64,000 nucleotides of DNA from Thermoflexibacter ruber (GTDB lineage: Bacteria; Bacteroidota; Bacteroidia; Cytophagales; Thermoflexibacteraceae), in contig NZ_FONY01000024.1 in the NCBI RefSeq assembly GCF_900113045.1, positions 1 through 64,000 on the forward strand, in the 5' to 3' direction. The position numbers and the translations under genes are program-made. Below are positions 18,081-29,200 of the stretch, piece by piece. Positions within the stretch are counted from its first letter, which is position 1. Each line of letters starts with the position of its first letter. The notes beneath the pieces were generated by a model. That model saw only the letters and a program-made list of their open reading frames with translations. It was not told where the DNA came from and made no database searches.

Positions 18081-18494
18081 ATTTTATGCGTTGTTTATTG
18101 TGAGTTAAAAAAACATGAACACTGCTCTCACTTTAGATGAAGTTTGAACAATATTTCAATCAAAAAAATAACTCTAAAAAAATCTCTGTAAGGTTGATTC
18201 TTTTAAAATTTATCTATTTGATTTTAACAAAATAAACGAAAATAGAAGAAAAATGTTAATATTTTTACAAAAATTAACTGATTAAGAGGCAGTTACGAAT
18301 TTAGTAAGAAATTAAATTTTTTAAAAAATTAGTCAAAATAAAACGCGTACTTTCCAAAGAAAGGAGAGTTTATTTCAAAAATGCTTAAATATTTACCCTA
18401 TCAATAGGCAGTAGATAGGTATAAAGTAAAAAATAGGTTTTTAGTAAAAAAATTTAGAAAAATCGTAGAACTCGTTAATTTTACTCCAAATCCA
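18081..18494. other. Long AT-rich intergenic region
   Basis: More than 400 bases, strongly AT-rich, between divergent genes. Two weak structures are visible: an A/T-only inverted repeat near 18312-18334 and CCTATC...GATAGG near 18398-18418. No coding frame, tRNA or known regulatory RNA could be supported. It contains promoters for both flanking genes, of which only the right one was located. Confidence 0.5.
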
Positions 18495-18502
18495 TATCTT
18501 TG
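18495..18502 (+). promoter_or_regulatory. -7 box TATCTTTG of the cNMP-binding gene
   Basis: An exact TAnnTTTG match 22 bases before the ATG at 18524. A TTG codon that would extend the gene upstream overlaps this box, so it cannot be the start if the promoter is real. Confidence 0.6.
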
Positions 18503-18523
18503 CAAAAACGAACTGCTTTTATT

Positions 18524-19084
18524 ATGTTCTGGAATCTTTTTGCCAAGCGTTACTCTGCCAAAGAAAAAGTACTTTTTCGCTTTTTGCGACAGTCCAAGTT
18601 ATTTGAGAAACTGACAGATGACGAATTGGCAGAGTTTGTACCTTTCCTGCATTTGCGAAAGTATGTAAAAAATGAAGCCATTTTCTTTCGCAATGACCCA
18701 AGCCAAGCACTTTATATCATTAAGTCTGGCGAAATCATGCTTAATTTAGATGTGCAGGACAAATTTGAGGAACTTATCATCATCAAAAAAGGAGAATCCT
18801 TTGGCGATAACGCACTTTTGGAAGGAGCCAGACGTAACTACAACGCCATTTGCTATTCGGAATATTGCGATTTGTACGTACTTCCTCAAACTAACATTTT
18901 GACTATTTTTGAGGAAAATATAGAAATCAAAGCCAAAATCCTACATGCCTTCGCTTACTATTACGACCAGTATCTTTCCAACGTTTTCAAAGCCTATAGA
19001 GATACTTTTACTTTCTTTGACCTAAGCGAAGCCTATCTGCTCGCCAAACGCAATATGAGCAAAATTCAAAATGAAGACGATTAG
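18524..19084 (+). CDS. Cyclic-nucleotide-binding domain protein
   Basis: A 186-residue protein whose core (about residues 22-140) is a cNMP-binding beta roll: LFEKLTDDELAEFVPFLHLR, AIFFRNDPSQALYIIKSGEI and the phosphate-binding-cassette region KGESFGDNALLEGARR. No helix-turn-helix is evident in the roughly 45 residues after it, so unlike CRP/FNR proteins it probably does not bind DNA directly. It may sense a nucleotide and act through a partner. The start was chosen by the -7 box just upstream. The following SDR gene lies 89 bases downstream. Confidence 0.85.
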   Translation: MFWNLFAKRYSAKEKVLFRFLRQSKLFEKLTDDELAEFVPFLHLRKYVKNEAIFFRNDPSQALYIIKSGEIMLNLDVQDKFEELIIIKKGESFGDNALLEGARRNYNAICYSEYCDLYVLPQTNILTIFEENIEIKAKILHAFAYYYDQYLSNVFKAYRDTFTFFDLSEAYLLAKRNMSKIQNEDD

Positions 19085-19173
19085 GCTGATAATGGTAGCA
19101 AAACTGATGCTCTAAGTCAGCATATAGTTTTATTTAGCACGGTTACTTATTTTTTTACCCAATATACTTACTT

Positions 19174-19974
19174 ATGAAAGACAAAGTAGTGATTATTACA
19201 GGGGGAAACTCTGGCATAGGAAAAGCCTTAGCTTTTGAGTTTGGCTCAAAAGGTTCTAAGGTAGTTATTACAGGACGCAACCTCGAGGCTCTCCAAGAAA
19301 CAGAAAATGAACTCAAAGCCAAAGGTATAGAAGTTTTGGCTCTGCAAGCAGACGTAACTTCTAAGGAAGATAACCAACGCATGGCGGAAGAAACCTTAAA
19401 GCGTTTTGGAAAAATAGACATACTCATCAACAATGCAGGAATGTCTATGCGAGCCTACTTTGAGGACGTAGATGTCAAGGTCATAGAGCAACTCATGAAC
19501 ATCAACTTTTTCGGAGCGATTTACGCTACGAAGAGTTGCTTGCCCTATATCATACAGCAGAAAGGTTCTGTGATTGGTATTTCTTCTATTGCGGGTTTTC
19601 GCGGGCTGCCTGCAAGGGTAGGTTACTCCGCTTCTAAGTTTGCCTTGCAGGGGTTTTTAGAGTCTTTAAGAACCGAGATGATAGATAAAGGAGTACACGT
19701 CATGACGGTTTGCCCTTATTATACCACTTCTAACATTCGGTTTCGCTCATTTACCAAAGACGGAAGTATGCAAAATGACTCGCCCAGAAATGAGAAAGAC
19801 ATGATGAGTGCAGAGGAGTGTGCCGCACATATCTACAAGGCTACTATTAAGCGAAAAAAATTCCTTATCCTGACATTGATGGGCAAACTGACCGTTTGGC
19901 TTAACAAACTTTTCCCTGGTTGGGTAGATGGCTTGGTACTAAACTTTATCAAAAAAGAAGGCAGACCCAAATAA
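19174..19974 (+). CDS. Short-chain dehydrogenase/reductase
   Basis: A 266-residue SDR. The NAD(P)-binding motif is TGGNSGIGKA near residues 9-18, NNAG is present at about 89-92, and the catalytic Ser/Tyr/Lys are seen in ISSIAGFRG and VGYSASKFA. The C-terminal region (FLILTLMGKLTVWLNKLFPG) is hydrophobic and may associate with membrane, as in DHRS7/YqjQ-like SDRs that act on lipids or steroids in other organisms. The substrate is unknown. A spacer of 65 bases leads to kynureninase, which has its own -7 box. Confidence 0.9.
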   Translation: MKDKVVIITGGNSGIGKALAFEFGSKGSKVVITGRNLEALQETENELKAKGIEVLALQADVTSKEDNQRMAEETLKRFGKIDILINNAGMSMRAYFEDVDVKVIEQLMNINFFGAIYATKSCLPYIIQQKGSVIGISSIAGFRGLPARVGYSASKFALQGFLESLRTEMIDKGVHVMTVCPYYTTSNIRFRSFTKDGSMQNDSPRNEKDMMSAEECAAHIYKATIKRKKFLILTLMGKLTVWLNKLFPGWVDGLVLNFIKKEGRPK

Positions 19975-19996
19975 GTATAGGCATATATAGTTTTAC

Positions 19997-20004
19997 TATT
20001 TTTG
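19997..20004 (+). promoter_or_regulatory. -7 box TATTTTTG upstream of kynU
   Basis: An exact TAnnTTTG match 35 bases before the kynureninase ATG. It suggests that kynU can be transcribed separately from the SDR gene. Confidence 0.5.
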
Positions 20005-20039
20005 AAAAATTTTAAGCCATTAGAAAAATTAAAACATCT

Positions 20040-21311
20040 ATGTACTTGGAAAACTCTCTTGCTTTTGCTCAATCTTTAGATGCCCAAGACGAATTAAAAA
20101 ATTTTCGCTCTTTGTTTCATATTCCTAAAACTTCGTCAGGAAAAGAAGTGATTTATTTTACAGGAAATTCGCTTGGCTTACAACCAACTACCGCCAAAGA
20201 AGCCATTTTACAAGAGTTAGATGACTGGGCAAATCTTGGGGTAGAAGGACATTTTCACGGAAGGAATCCATGGTTTTCCTACCATAAGCTACTGACTGCC
20301 CCCTCAGCTAACTTAGTAGGGGCAAAACCCGTAGAAGTAGTGGTTATGAATAACTTAACTGTAAACTTGCATTTGCTTATGGTTTCTTTCTACCGCCCTA
20401 CTTCTAAGCGATTCAAGATATTAATGGAAGGAGGGGCTTTCCCTTCAGACCAATATGCCGTAGAAAGTCAAGTGCGGTTTCATGGATTTGACCCTGAGCA
20501 AGCCATCGTGGAGATTTTTCCAAAAGCCAATGAATACTACTTACATACACCAGATATTGTCCAGAAAATCAAAGATATAGGCGAGGAACTTGCTTTGGTG
20601 CTGTTTGGGGGAGTAAACTACTATACAGGGCAAGCATTTGACATGCAAGCGATTACCCAAGCCGCCCATGAGGTAGGCGCAGTTGCAGGTTTTGATTTAG
20701 CCCATGCCGCAGGTAATATTCCTTTGCGACTGCACGAGTGGAACGTCGACTTTGCTACTTGGTGTACTTACAAGTACTTAAACTCTGGGGCAGGAGGCAC
20801 TTCGGGAGTTTTTATCCACGAAAAATATGCTGATGCTACCTCTTTACCTCGTTTTGCAGGGTGGTGGGGACATGAGGAAAAAGAGCGTTTTTTGATGAAA
20901 AAAGGATTCAAACCTATGCGAGGGGCAGAAGGCTGGCAACTCAGCAACGCACAAATCTTGCCTATGGCTGTGCATAGAGCCTCGCTACAGATTTTTGAGG
21001 AGGCGGGCATGCAAAGACTTTGGAATAAGCACTTACAAATGCAAAAATATATCTATTTTTTGCTTGACGAGTTCAATCAAAAAACAAATAAGTTCAATAT
21101 TGAAGTCATTACTCCCAGAGATGAGAGGCAGAGTGGCTGCCAACTTTCCTTAGTCATCAAAAAAATAGGCAAGCAAGTATATGAATTTCTGACTAAAAAT
21201 GGAGTCATTGTAGATTGGCGAGAGCCAGAGGTAATCCGCATAGCCCCTGTACCCTTGTACAATACCTTTGAGGAATTGTATTTATTTTTCAATATACTGA
21301 GTAAATTTTGA
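20040..21311 (+). CDS. kynU: Kynureninase
   Basis: A 423-residue PLP enzyme of aminotransferase fold class I. It cleaves kynurenine or 3-hydroxykynurenine to (hydroxy)anthranilate and alanine. Evidence is the family opening YFTGNSLGLQPTTA, the pyridine-contacting GFDLAHAAGNIPL, and the Schiff-base Lys245 in TWCTYKYLNSGAGG, plus GWWGHEEKERFLM and the C-terminal REPEVIRIAPVPLYN. The length is normal for KynU. No tryptophan dioxygenase, kynurenine monooxygenase or formamidase gene is in the window, so the pathway, whether catabolic or for NAD synthesis, is encoded elsewhere or incomplete. Confidence 0.95.
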   Translation: MYLENSLAFAQSLDAQDELKNFRSLFHIPKTSSGKEVIYFTGNSLGLQPTTAKEAILQELDDWANLGVEGHFHGRNPWFSYHKLLTAPSANLVGAKPVEVVVMNNLTVNLHLLMVSFYRPTSKRFKILMEGGAFPSDQYAVESQVRFHGFDPEQAIVEIFPKANEYYLHTPDIVQKIKDIGEELALVLFGGVNYYTGQAFDMQAITQAAHEVGAVAGFDLAHAAGNIPLRLHEWNVDFATWCTYKYLNSGAGGTSGVFIHEKYADATSLPRFAGWWGHEEKERFLMKKGFKPMRGAEGWQLSNAQILPMAVHRASLQIFEEAGMQRLWNKHLQMQKYIYFLLDEFNQKTNKFNIEVITPRDERQSGCQLSLVIKKIGKQVYEFLTKNGVIVDWREPEVIRIAPVPLYNTFEELYLFFNILSKF

Positions 21312-21365
21312 TACTACTTCTGTGGACTTTTCCTAATCTTTTTATTCGGGTAGTATTTCTCAAAG

Positions 21366-23552
21366 CTAACTTAATTTAAGCCCTACGACAACGATGTCAT
21401 CTCGCTGAGGAGCATTTCCTTGGTAGATTTGTAGGCTATCCTCTAAGTAGGTCTGCTGTAAGTACATAGGTCTTTCCGCACATTCGCTAATCAGGTTCAA
21501 GAAGCGGTTTGTCCCTAATCTTTCGTGCCTCACATTGTCTTGGTCAGCATAGCCGTCGCTACTAAGGTAAATTTGACTTCCTTTTTCCAAATAGATTTCG
21601 TGGTTAATAAAGTCTTTTTCTTTCTTGCTCACAAAGCCAATGCTACGGTTCACTGCTTGGATCTGTTCCACTTCTCTATTTCCTTTTCTTATAAATCTAA
21701 AAGGAATCTTTGCTCCTGAGAATATCACCCTTTTCCATTCTATATCATTCTTTTCCAAGCAGATAATACCTACATCCATGCCATTATCGCTCTGTTCCCT
21801 TTCTTTGCGGAGTATGGTTTTTAATTCTTGGTCTAAGTTTGTTAATATCAAAGACGGGTCGCAGATTTTCTTCAGTCGCACAATACGGTCTAACAAGGTA
21901 CTCCCAATGATGCTCATAAAAGCTCCAGGAACTCCATGTCCCGTACAATCTCCTACTGCCAATACTATCCTATTTTCCAACTGCCCAATCCAATAAAAAT
22001 CCCCAGAAACGATATTGCGAGGGTGGAATATCACAAAATTATCACTTCCCAATAGGGAATCTAATTTTTGCTTGTTAGGCAAAATACCCTGTTGAATATA
22101 TAGTGCGGCTTCTATACTTTTGCTAATCTGTGAGTTACGCTCTTTGAGGTCATGGTTTTGATGCTCGATAAGATTTCTTTGGTTGGATATTTCTTCTTTC
22201 TGCAATCTTAACTCATGATTTACACTTGCCAAACGGTTGTTGTGCTGTTGTCTAAGTAAGTAGTTTCTATAGACCAATACCCCAAAAATAAGTAAGAACA
22301 AGATGATAATTCCTACCCCAATGTTCAGGTACCGTTGTCTTTTTTGCTGTTCTTCTGCGGCGGCTTGGAGTTTTTTCATTAGTTCCATTTCTTGCTTTTG
22401 CTCTTTTACGAGGATTTCATTTTGTTCCAAACGAAATCTGGCTTCTAACTCCGCATATACATTGTCATTGGTTTGTTTGGCAATGCTGTCTTTAATAGTT
22501 GCAAACATTTCATGATAAAGCAGTGCTTTGGGAATATCTTGCTTTTGCTTATAAGCCTGATAGAGAATATTGCTTGAGTTGAGTATGCGTTCCTTATTTT
22601 TTACTTGTTGGGCAATAGAAAGACTTTGAGAGGCATTTTCTATGGCTTTGTCCAAGTCGCCTTGCGCCAAGTAAATATCTGCCATGATTTGCATAATTTC
22701 TGCTTTGGCTTCCTGCACATTCATTTCTCTTGCTTTCTCCATTGCTTTATTCAGGTAATCAAAGGCAATAGGGTATTTCTTCTGCTCTTTGTAAGTATTC
22801 CCTAAGTTGATGAAGTTATTAATTATCATGTAATTATCACTGTTCTTCTCAGAAATATTCAGAGAGCGAAGCATATAATCAGTAGCAAATACAAAGTTTT
22901 TTTTGAGCATATAGCTATAGCCCAAGTTACCCAAATAAGTAGCTTCCTGTGCCTCATCGTTGATTTCTTGATTGATTTTTAATGCTCTTTCGTAGTTATC
23001 GATGGCTAAATCATAGTTCTTTTGTTGGATATAGATGTTGCCAATATTGTTGTAAGAAGAAGCCATGCCTCTCTTATCTCCTAATTTTTCTCTGATATTG
23101 AGGGACTTGAGGTGAAAGCCCAAGGCTTTGGCATAATTACCTTTTTGAGCCTCTATCAAGGCTATGCTATTGAAAGAAGAAGCTATACCTTTTTGGTCAT
23201 CTATCTTCTGCCTGATTTCTAAGGCTTCTTCGTGATAAATGATTGCCGTATCGTATTTTGCTTGTCTGTAATAAATAGCACCTAAATTCCAAAGTGCATT
23301 GGCTCTGCCTTTTTTAGAATTATTTTTATCAGCAATTACTAAAGCCCTTTGAGCATAGTCATAAGATTTTTTGATGTCATTGTTGCGATAAGCTACACTT
23401 AATTCATTAAAAATTCTGATACGTGCCGTATCAGCGCGGGCTACTTTGAGTTCGTCCAGCAAGTAATTAATCTTTCCTTGTTGGGCAAGGATAGAAGTAA
23501 AATTACAGAAAAATATACAAAATAAAATAGGTAAAAATATGCCCCGCTTCAT
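21366..23552 (-). CDS. TPR-containing PP2C/SpoIIE-type serine phosphatase
   Basis: A 728-residue protein: signal peptide (1-23), about seven TPRs of the longer type (residues about 30-345, for example KYDTAIIYHEEALEIRQK), a coiled coil, one membrane segment (about 408-430, IGVGIIILFLLIFGVLVY), a second coiled coil, and a cytoplasmic SpoIIE domain (about 500-727). The metal-binding Asp motifs SGDFYWIG, VGDCTGHGVPGAFMS, SSDGYADQDN and RDDIVVVGL are all present. Such proteins dephosphorylate anti-sigma antagonists or similar targets in response to a periplasmic TPR sensor. No antagonist or anti-sigma kinase gene is adjacent. Confidence 0.9.
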   Translation of the reverse strand: MKRGIFLPILFCIFFCNFTSILAQQGKINYLLDELKVARADTARIRIFNELSVAYRNNDIKKSYDYAQRALVIADKNNSKKGRANALWNLGAIYYRQAKYDTAIIYHEEALEIRQKIDDQKGIASSFNSIALIEAQKGNYAKALGFHLKSLNIREKLGDKRGMASSYNNIGNIYIQQKNYDLAIDNYERALKINQEINDEAQEATYLGNLGYSYMLKKNFVFATDYMLRSLNISEKNSDNYMIINNFINLGNTYKEQKKYPIAFDYLNKAMEKAREMNVQEAKAEIMQIMADIYLAQGDLDKAIENASQSLSIAQQVKNKERILNSSNILYQAYKQKQDIPKALLYHEMFATIKDSIAKQTNDNVYAELEARFRLEQNEILVKEQKQEMELMKKLQAAAEEQQKRQRYLNIGVGIIILFLLIFGVLVYRNYLLRQQHNNRLASVNHELRLQKEEISNQRNLIEHQNHDLKERNSQISKSIEAALYIQQGILPNKQKLDSLLGSDNFVIFHPRNIVSGDFYWIGQLENRIVLAVGDCTGHGVPGAFMSIIGSTLLDRIVRLKKICDPSLILTNLDQELKTILRKEREQSDNGMDVGIICLEKNDIEWKRVIFSGAKIPFRFIRKGNREVEQIQAVNRSIGFVSKKEKDFINHEIYLEKGSQIYLSSDGYADQDNVRHERLGTNRFLNLISECAERPMYLQQTYLEDSLQIYQGNAPQRDDIVVVGLKLS

Positions 23553-23899
23553 TTTCAGACTCTTGTTTGCTGAAATATAGGATATAACTTTATAAAGAAA
23601 AAATTGTATGTTTCTTATTCAGTGAGGTAAATCGATAGCTTTTTAAGCTATTGTTGCCAAATTAAGAAAAAAATTCTATTTAGTAAATAAAAGTTAATAA
23701 TTTTTTAAAGACAATCAGTCGTTTTTTTGCAAAAACATGACTAAACACAAGCAGCCTAATGTAAGGTTTATTAAAAAAATCAACAAGAATTTTTAGTATT
23801 TGGACAGCATTTTTTTTTAAGTAAATTTGATATAAGCTAATTTTACATGGCTTTACGATTACTGCTTTTACTGATGATTCATTATTAACCTCTTATCAC
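23553..23899. other. Intergenic region with small hairpin
   Basis: About 350 AT-rich bases between the divergent phosphatase and recG genes. A short palindrome, ATAGCTTTTTAAGCTAT, lies at 23635-23651. No convincing gene or -7 box was found. The recG frame is open through the last 70 bases but has no ATG there. Confidence 0.45.
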
Positions 23900-26008
23900 T
23901 TGCAAACTTATTTCTTCGATACCAAATTAGAATACCTCAAAGGTGTAGGAACGCAAAAGGCAAACCTGCTCGGTTTGGAATTGCAGCTATTTACCTTCGC
24001 AGACCTGCTTACACACTACCCTTTTCGGCACGAAGACCGCACCAAGTTTTACAATATTGGAGAGATTACCGAAGACTATCCTTATGTGCAGTTAAAAGGA
24101 AAAATCATTGAAGTACAGTTAGTTGGCAGTGGAGAGAAAAAGAAAAGACTGACCGCTAAACTCCAAGACGATACAGGAATTGTTGAATTGGTTTGGTTTC
24201 AAGGAATCCAGTGGGTGCAGCCTAAACTGAAAAAGGGTTATGAATACATTGTTTTTGGCAAGCCTCAACTTTTTGGGAGAATTTTCAATATTGCACACCC
24301 AGAAATTGAATTATTTTTGGAGCATAAAACGCCAGAAACTGCCCTTTCGCCCGTGTACTCGACTACTGAAAAACTGAAAAAAAGAGGCTTAGACAGTAAG
24401 GGTATTGGTATTTTAGTAAAAAATCTTTTGGAAATTGGCTATGATAAAATCCCTGAAACGCTATCTAATGAAATCATAGCAAAGTATAAGTTTATCCCTA
24501 AAAATGAAGCAATTAAGCAGATGCACTTTCCTCAAAACCCCAAGAAATTGCATCAAGCAGTTCGTAGGCTCAAATTTGAGGAATTTTTCTTCATTCAGCT
24601 AAAATTGCTTTGGCAGAAAACAGTGCGCCAGCATACACATCAAGGACAAATCCTCAAATCAACTGCTTTACTCACACAGTTTTACAACAATCACCTGCCT
24701 TTTGACCTGACCAATGCCCAAAAGCGAGTAATTAAGGAAATTTATAAGGATTTGTGCAGTGGGAAGCAGATGAACCGCCTGTTGCAAGGAGATGTGGGGA
24801 GCGGAAAAACGATGGTAGCTTTTATTTGTATGCTCATTGCTATTGATAACGGCACGCAGGCTTGCTTGATGGCTCCTACAGAAATTTTGGCTGAGCAACA
24901 TTATAACGGCTTAAAGGAGTATGCTGATAAACTCAAAATTACTATTGCCAAACTCACAGGCTCGTCCAAAACTTCTGAGCGAAAAATCATCCATCAGATG
25001 CTCAGGCAGGGAGATTTGAAAATCATCATAGGAACTCATGCCTTGATAGAGGAAGATGTCGTTTTTCATAATTTAGGGCTTTGCGTCATAGATGAGCAAC
25101 ATCGCTTTGGCGTGGCGCAAAGAGCGGCTTTATGGAAAAAAAATGAAAGCAAAGAACTGCCTCCTCCTCATGTCTTGGTTATGACGGCTACGCCTATCCC
25201 TCGTACTTTGGCAATGACGCTGTACGGAGATTTGGACGTTTCTACGATTGACGAGTTGCCTGCGGGCAGAAAACCTATCCAAACCATGCACTTTTACGAC
25301 GCTAATCGCCTGAAAGTCTTTGGTTTTCTGAGAAAACAAATACAGTTAGGAAGGCAGGTATATATCGTCTATCCACTCATAGAGGAATCAGAAGCACTCG
25401 ACTATAAAAACCTCATGGACGGTTACGAGAGCATTGCAAGAGCATTTCCAGAATACCCGATTAGTATAGTGCATGGGCAGATGAAGCCACAAGACAAAGA
25501 TTTTGAGATGCAACGCTTTGTAAAAAATGAAACCAAAATCATGGTAGCAACTACAGTAATAGAGGTAGGCGTGAACGTTCCCAATGCTTCTGTGATGGTC
25601 ATAGAAGATGCTCAACGCTTTGGGCTATCGCAACTGCACCAACTTCGCGGGCGAGTAGGGAGAGGGGCAGAACAGTCTTATTGTATCCTGATAACCAACT
25701 ACAAACTCAGCAAGGAAGGTAAAATTCGCATAGATACGATGGTTCGCACCAGCAACGGCTTTGAGATTGCTGACATAGACCTCAAACTGCGCGGACCCGG
25801 GGACTTGGACGGTACGCAACAAAGCGGAGTACTTGACCTCCGACTTGGCGACATTGCCAAAGACCAAATCATTCTCCAAGAGGCTCGCAAAACTGCTGAG
25901 GAACTTTTAGACAAAGACCCTAATTTGGCTCTCCCTGAAAATGTATTTATCAAGCGGCACCTAACTTCTATTCAACAAGGAGGCAAGGTGTGGAGTAGGA
26001 TAAGTTAG
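23900..26008 (+). CDS. recG: ATP-dependent DNA helicase RecG
   Basis: A 702-residue superfamily 2 helicase that remodels stalled forks and Holliday junctions. It has the N-terminal wedge/OB domain (residues about 1-240; FFDTKLEYLKGVGTQKA is the usual opening), Walker A GDVGSGKT at 297-304, the DEQH box in CVIDEQHRFGVAQR, motif III MTATPIPRTLA, and the C-terminal helicase lobe with VIEVGVNVPNASVM and QLRGRVGRG. The start is a TTG: no in-frame ATG exists upstream, and residue 1 aligns with the normal beginning of the family. TTG could limit expression. Confidence 0.95.
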   Translation: MQTYFFDTKLEYLKGVGTQKANLLGLELQLFTFADLLTHYPFRHEDRTKFYNIGEITEDYPYVQLKGKIIEVQLVGSGEKKKRLTAKLQDDTGIVELVWFQGIQWVQPKLKKGYEYIVFGKPQLFGRIFNIAHPEIELFLEHKTPETALSPVYSTTEKLKKRGLDSKGIGILVKNLLEIGYDKIPETLSNEIIAKYKFIPKNEAIKQMHFPQNPKKLHQAVRRLKFEEFFFIQLKLLWQKTVRQHTHQGQILKSTALLTQFYNNHLPFDLTNAQKRVIKEIYKDLCSGKQMNRLLQGDVGSGKTMVAFICMLIAIDNGTQACLMAPTEILAEQHYNGLKEYADKLKITIAKLTGSSKTSERKIIHQMLRQGDLKIIIGTHALIEEDVVFHNLGLCVIDEQHRFGVAQRAALWKKNESKELPPPHVLVMTATPIPRTLAMTLYGDLDVSTIDELPAGRKPIQTMHFYDANRLKVFGFLRKQIQLGRQVYIVYPLIEESEALDYKNLMDGYESIARAFPEYPISIVHGQMKPQDKDFEMQRFVKNETKIMVATTVIEVGVNVPNASVMVIEDAQRFGLSQLHQLRGRVGRGAEQSYCILITNYKLSKEGKIRIDTMVRTSNGFEIADIDLKLRGPGDLDGTQQSGVLDLRLGDIAKDQIILQEARKTAEELLDKDPNLALPENVFIKRHLTSIQQGGKVWSRIS

Positions 26009-26239
26009 ATGTCCTCCCCAATTTAGAAAGTTTATCTTTTTAATCTATAAAAATATCTATTTTGTAAAAATATCTATCTTGTATGTAATTATCTATAAAA
26101 CATTTGCCTCAAACTACTAATTAAGTTAAAAAATCCTATCTTTATATTTTCTTTCGTAAAATGAAAGTACAGCAGCAATCGTATATCAATCATAATCCAT
26201 TTACAATTAATAATTTATAACTCATAACTAAAAGTAAGT

Positions 26240-29200
26240 ATGAAAAAGTGGACTTTAAAACTCCTGATGCTGGGGTTATTCTTGCCCTTCATCATGGCTT
26301 GGAAACCAGCCGACACGCCAAGAATCTTGGTTTTTTCCAAAACTAAGGGGTTCAGGCATAGCAGTATCCCCTACGGACAAAAGGCTATCATGGAATTGGG
26401 AAAGCAGCACGGCTTTGCGGTGGATACCACCGAAGATGCCAGCAAGTTCAATGAAGCTAATTTAAAGCGATATAACGCAATCGTTTTCCTATCGACTACA
26501 ATGGACGTATTGGATAAGTTTCAACAAGCTGATTTTGAACGCTATATCCAAGCTGGTGGTGGCTATGTAGGGATTCACGCCGCCGCAGATACTGAGTACG
26601 ATTGGGCTTGGTACAACAAACTTGTAGGAGGGCAGTTTAGCGGGCACCCTGGTAATCCTAATGTGCGTTGGGGGGAGATGAAGGTAGTAGATAGAAAACA
26701 TAGTTCTACGGCACATTTACCCAAAACATGGAAACGCAACGACGAGTGGTATAGCTACAAGAACTTCAATAACAATGTGAAGGTGTTGATTGACTTAGAT
26801 GAAAAATCTTACCTGAAAGACAACGAGAAAGGACTTTCTATGGGCAAATCTCACCCTATTGCGTGGTATCATGAGTACGACGGCGGTAGGGCTTGGTACA
26901 CAGGCGGCGGGCATACCAACGAGAGTTTTTCCGAACCAGAGTTTTTAAAACATATTTTAGAAGGTATCAAGTATGCTATGGCTACCAAACCTCTGGACTA
27001 TTCAAAAGCCTACAGCAAACGCCCCCCGGAAGATAACCGCTTTGAAATGAAGGTTTTAGGACAGAATTTCAATGAACCTACTGAAATGGCTGTTTTCAAA
27101 GACGGTAGAGTAATGTTTTTGCAAAGAAAAGGCGAAATCATGTTGTATGAACCTAAAACCAACAAAATCAGACAAATTAACAAGTTTAATGTCTGGACAA
27201 AACACGAAGATGGCATGATGGGTTTGGCGCTTGACCCTAACTTTGAGCAAAATAAATGGGTGTACATCTACTATTCGCACCCTACGGAAAGCCATAATCA
27301 ACTTTCTCGCTTTGAGTTCAATGGAGATAGTATTTTGACCTCTACTGAAAAAGTAATGCTCAAAGTTCCTACCCAACGCCAAGAGTGCTGCCATACAGGC
27401 GGTTCTATCGCTTTTGATGCTAAGGGTTTGCTCTATCTTTCCACAGGCGACAATACTAACCCTTTTGCTTCCGATGGATTCAGTCCAAGCGATGAGAGAG
27501 AAGGACGCAGACCTTGGGACGCACAAGGCTCCTCTGCCAATACCAATGATTTGAGAGGTAAAATTTTGAGAATCAAGCCCGAGCCAGACGGGACTTATTC
27601 TATCCCAGACGGCAATCTATTCCCCAAAGGCGATGAGTTGGGCAGACCAGAAATTTATGTCATGGGCTGCCGAAATCCTTACAGAATTTCTGTAGATAAG
27701 AAAACAGGCTTTGTGTATTGGGGGGAAGTAGGTCCCGATGCAGGTCAGGATAGCGTAGGCAGAGGTCCCAAAGGACATGATGAAGTAAACCAAGCAAAAA
27801 AACCTGGGTTCTTTGGCTGGCCTATGTTTGTGGGAAACAACAAAGCATATATTAAGTATGATTTTGCCGCTAAAAAATCAGGCGAACCGTTTAATGCAGA
27901 AAAACCCATGAACACCTCGCCTAATAATACAGGACACAAGCAACTACCTCCCGCTCAGAAAGCATTTATTTGGTATCCTTACGGACCTTCGCCAGAGTTC
28001 CCTATAGTCAATGTGCCTTCGGGCAGTGGTGGCAGAAATGCTATGGCAGGGCAAGTTTTCTACTCTGACGAGTACCAAAAAACGGAAAATACCTTCCCTG
28101 ATTATTACGATGGTAAGTTATTTATCTATGAATGGATGAGAGGCTGGGTGTTAGTAGTTACTATGGACAAAAATGGCGACTTAGTGTCTATAGAGCCTTT
28201 TATGGGCAATACTCGCTTTAACAATCCTATGGACATGCAGTTTGGAGCAGACGGTAGTTTGTATATCCTCGAGTATGGTTCAAAATGGTTTGCCGCCAAC
28301 GAAGAAGCTCGTCTTATTAAAATTAACTTCAATGCAGGAAATCGTAAGCCTTTGGTGAAACTTTCTGCCAGTAAAACAGTGGGGGCTTTGCCCTTACAAG
28401 TGAAATTTTCTTCTGAGGGAACATTGGACTATGATGAAGATGCCCTGAAGTATGAGTGGGACTTTGACGGCAAAGGAGCGAAATCTACTGAAGCCAATCC
28501 TACTTTTACCTATGAAAAAGCAGGTATTTACACCGCTACCTTAACTGTTACAGATAGCAAAGGAGCAAGCACTACACAAAGCATAGAAATCAAAGCTGGC
28601 AATGACGTCCCTGAGGTAGAAATTGCTATGGAGGGCAATTCCTCTTTTTACTTTGAGAACAAACCTATTAAGTACGAAGTAAAAGTAAAAGATAAGGAAG
28701 ATGGAAGCACCGCAGACGGAAAAATTAAACCTGAAGAGGTAGCCGTTACAGTCAATTTCTTACAACAAGGCTACGACTTAACCAAAGTAGCACAAGGACA
28801 TCAAGTTGCCAGCGAAATTACAGGCTTCATCGTAGGGAAAAGATTGATGGACGAAAGCACTTGCAAGTCTTGTCATCAACTCAATAGCAAGTCTATAGGA
28901 CCCTCTTATATGCAAGTGGCAGAACGCTACAAAAAAGCTGATGCTAAGGTAATCAGTATGTTAGCTACCAAAATTATCAAAGGTGGTGGTGGTAGCTGGG
29001 GCGAGCAAGCTATGTCTGCCCATCCTAACTTCAGCGAGGAGCAGGCTGGCGAAATGGTCAAGTACATCTTGTCCTTAGGAGATGAGAAGAAAAAAGACAT
29101 CAAACCCTCAAAAGGGGAACTTACCTTGAATGAGCATGTTGGCAAAGGCGACCAAGGAGTATATTTTGTCAGTGCTGCTTATACGGATAGAGGGGCTAAT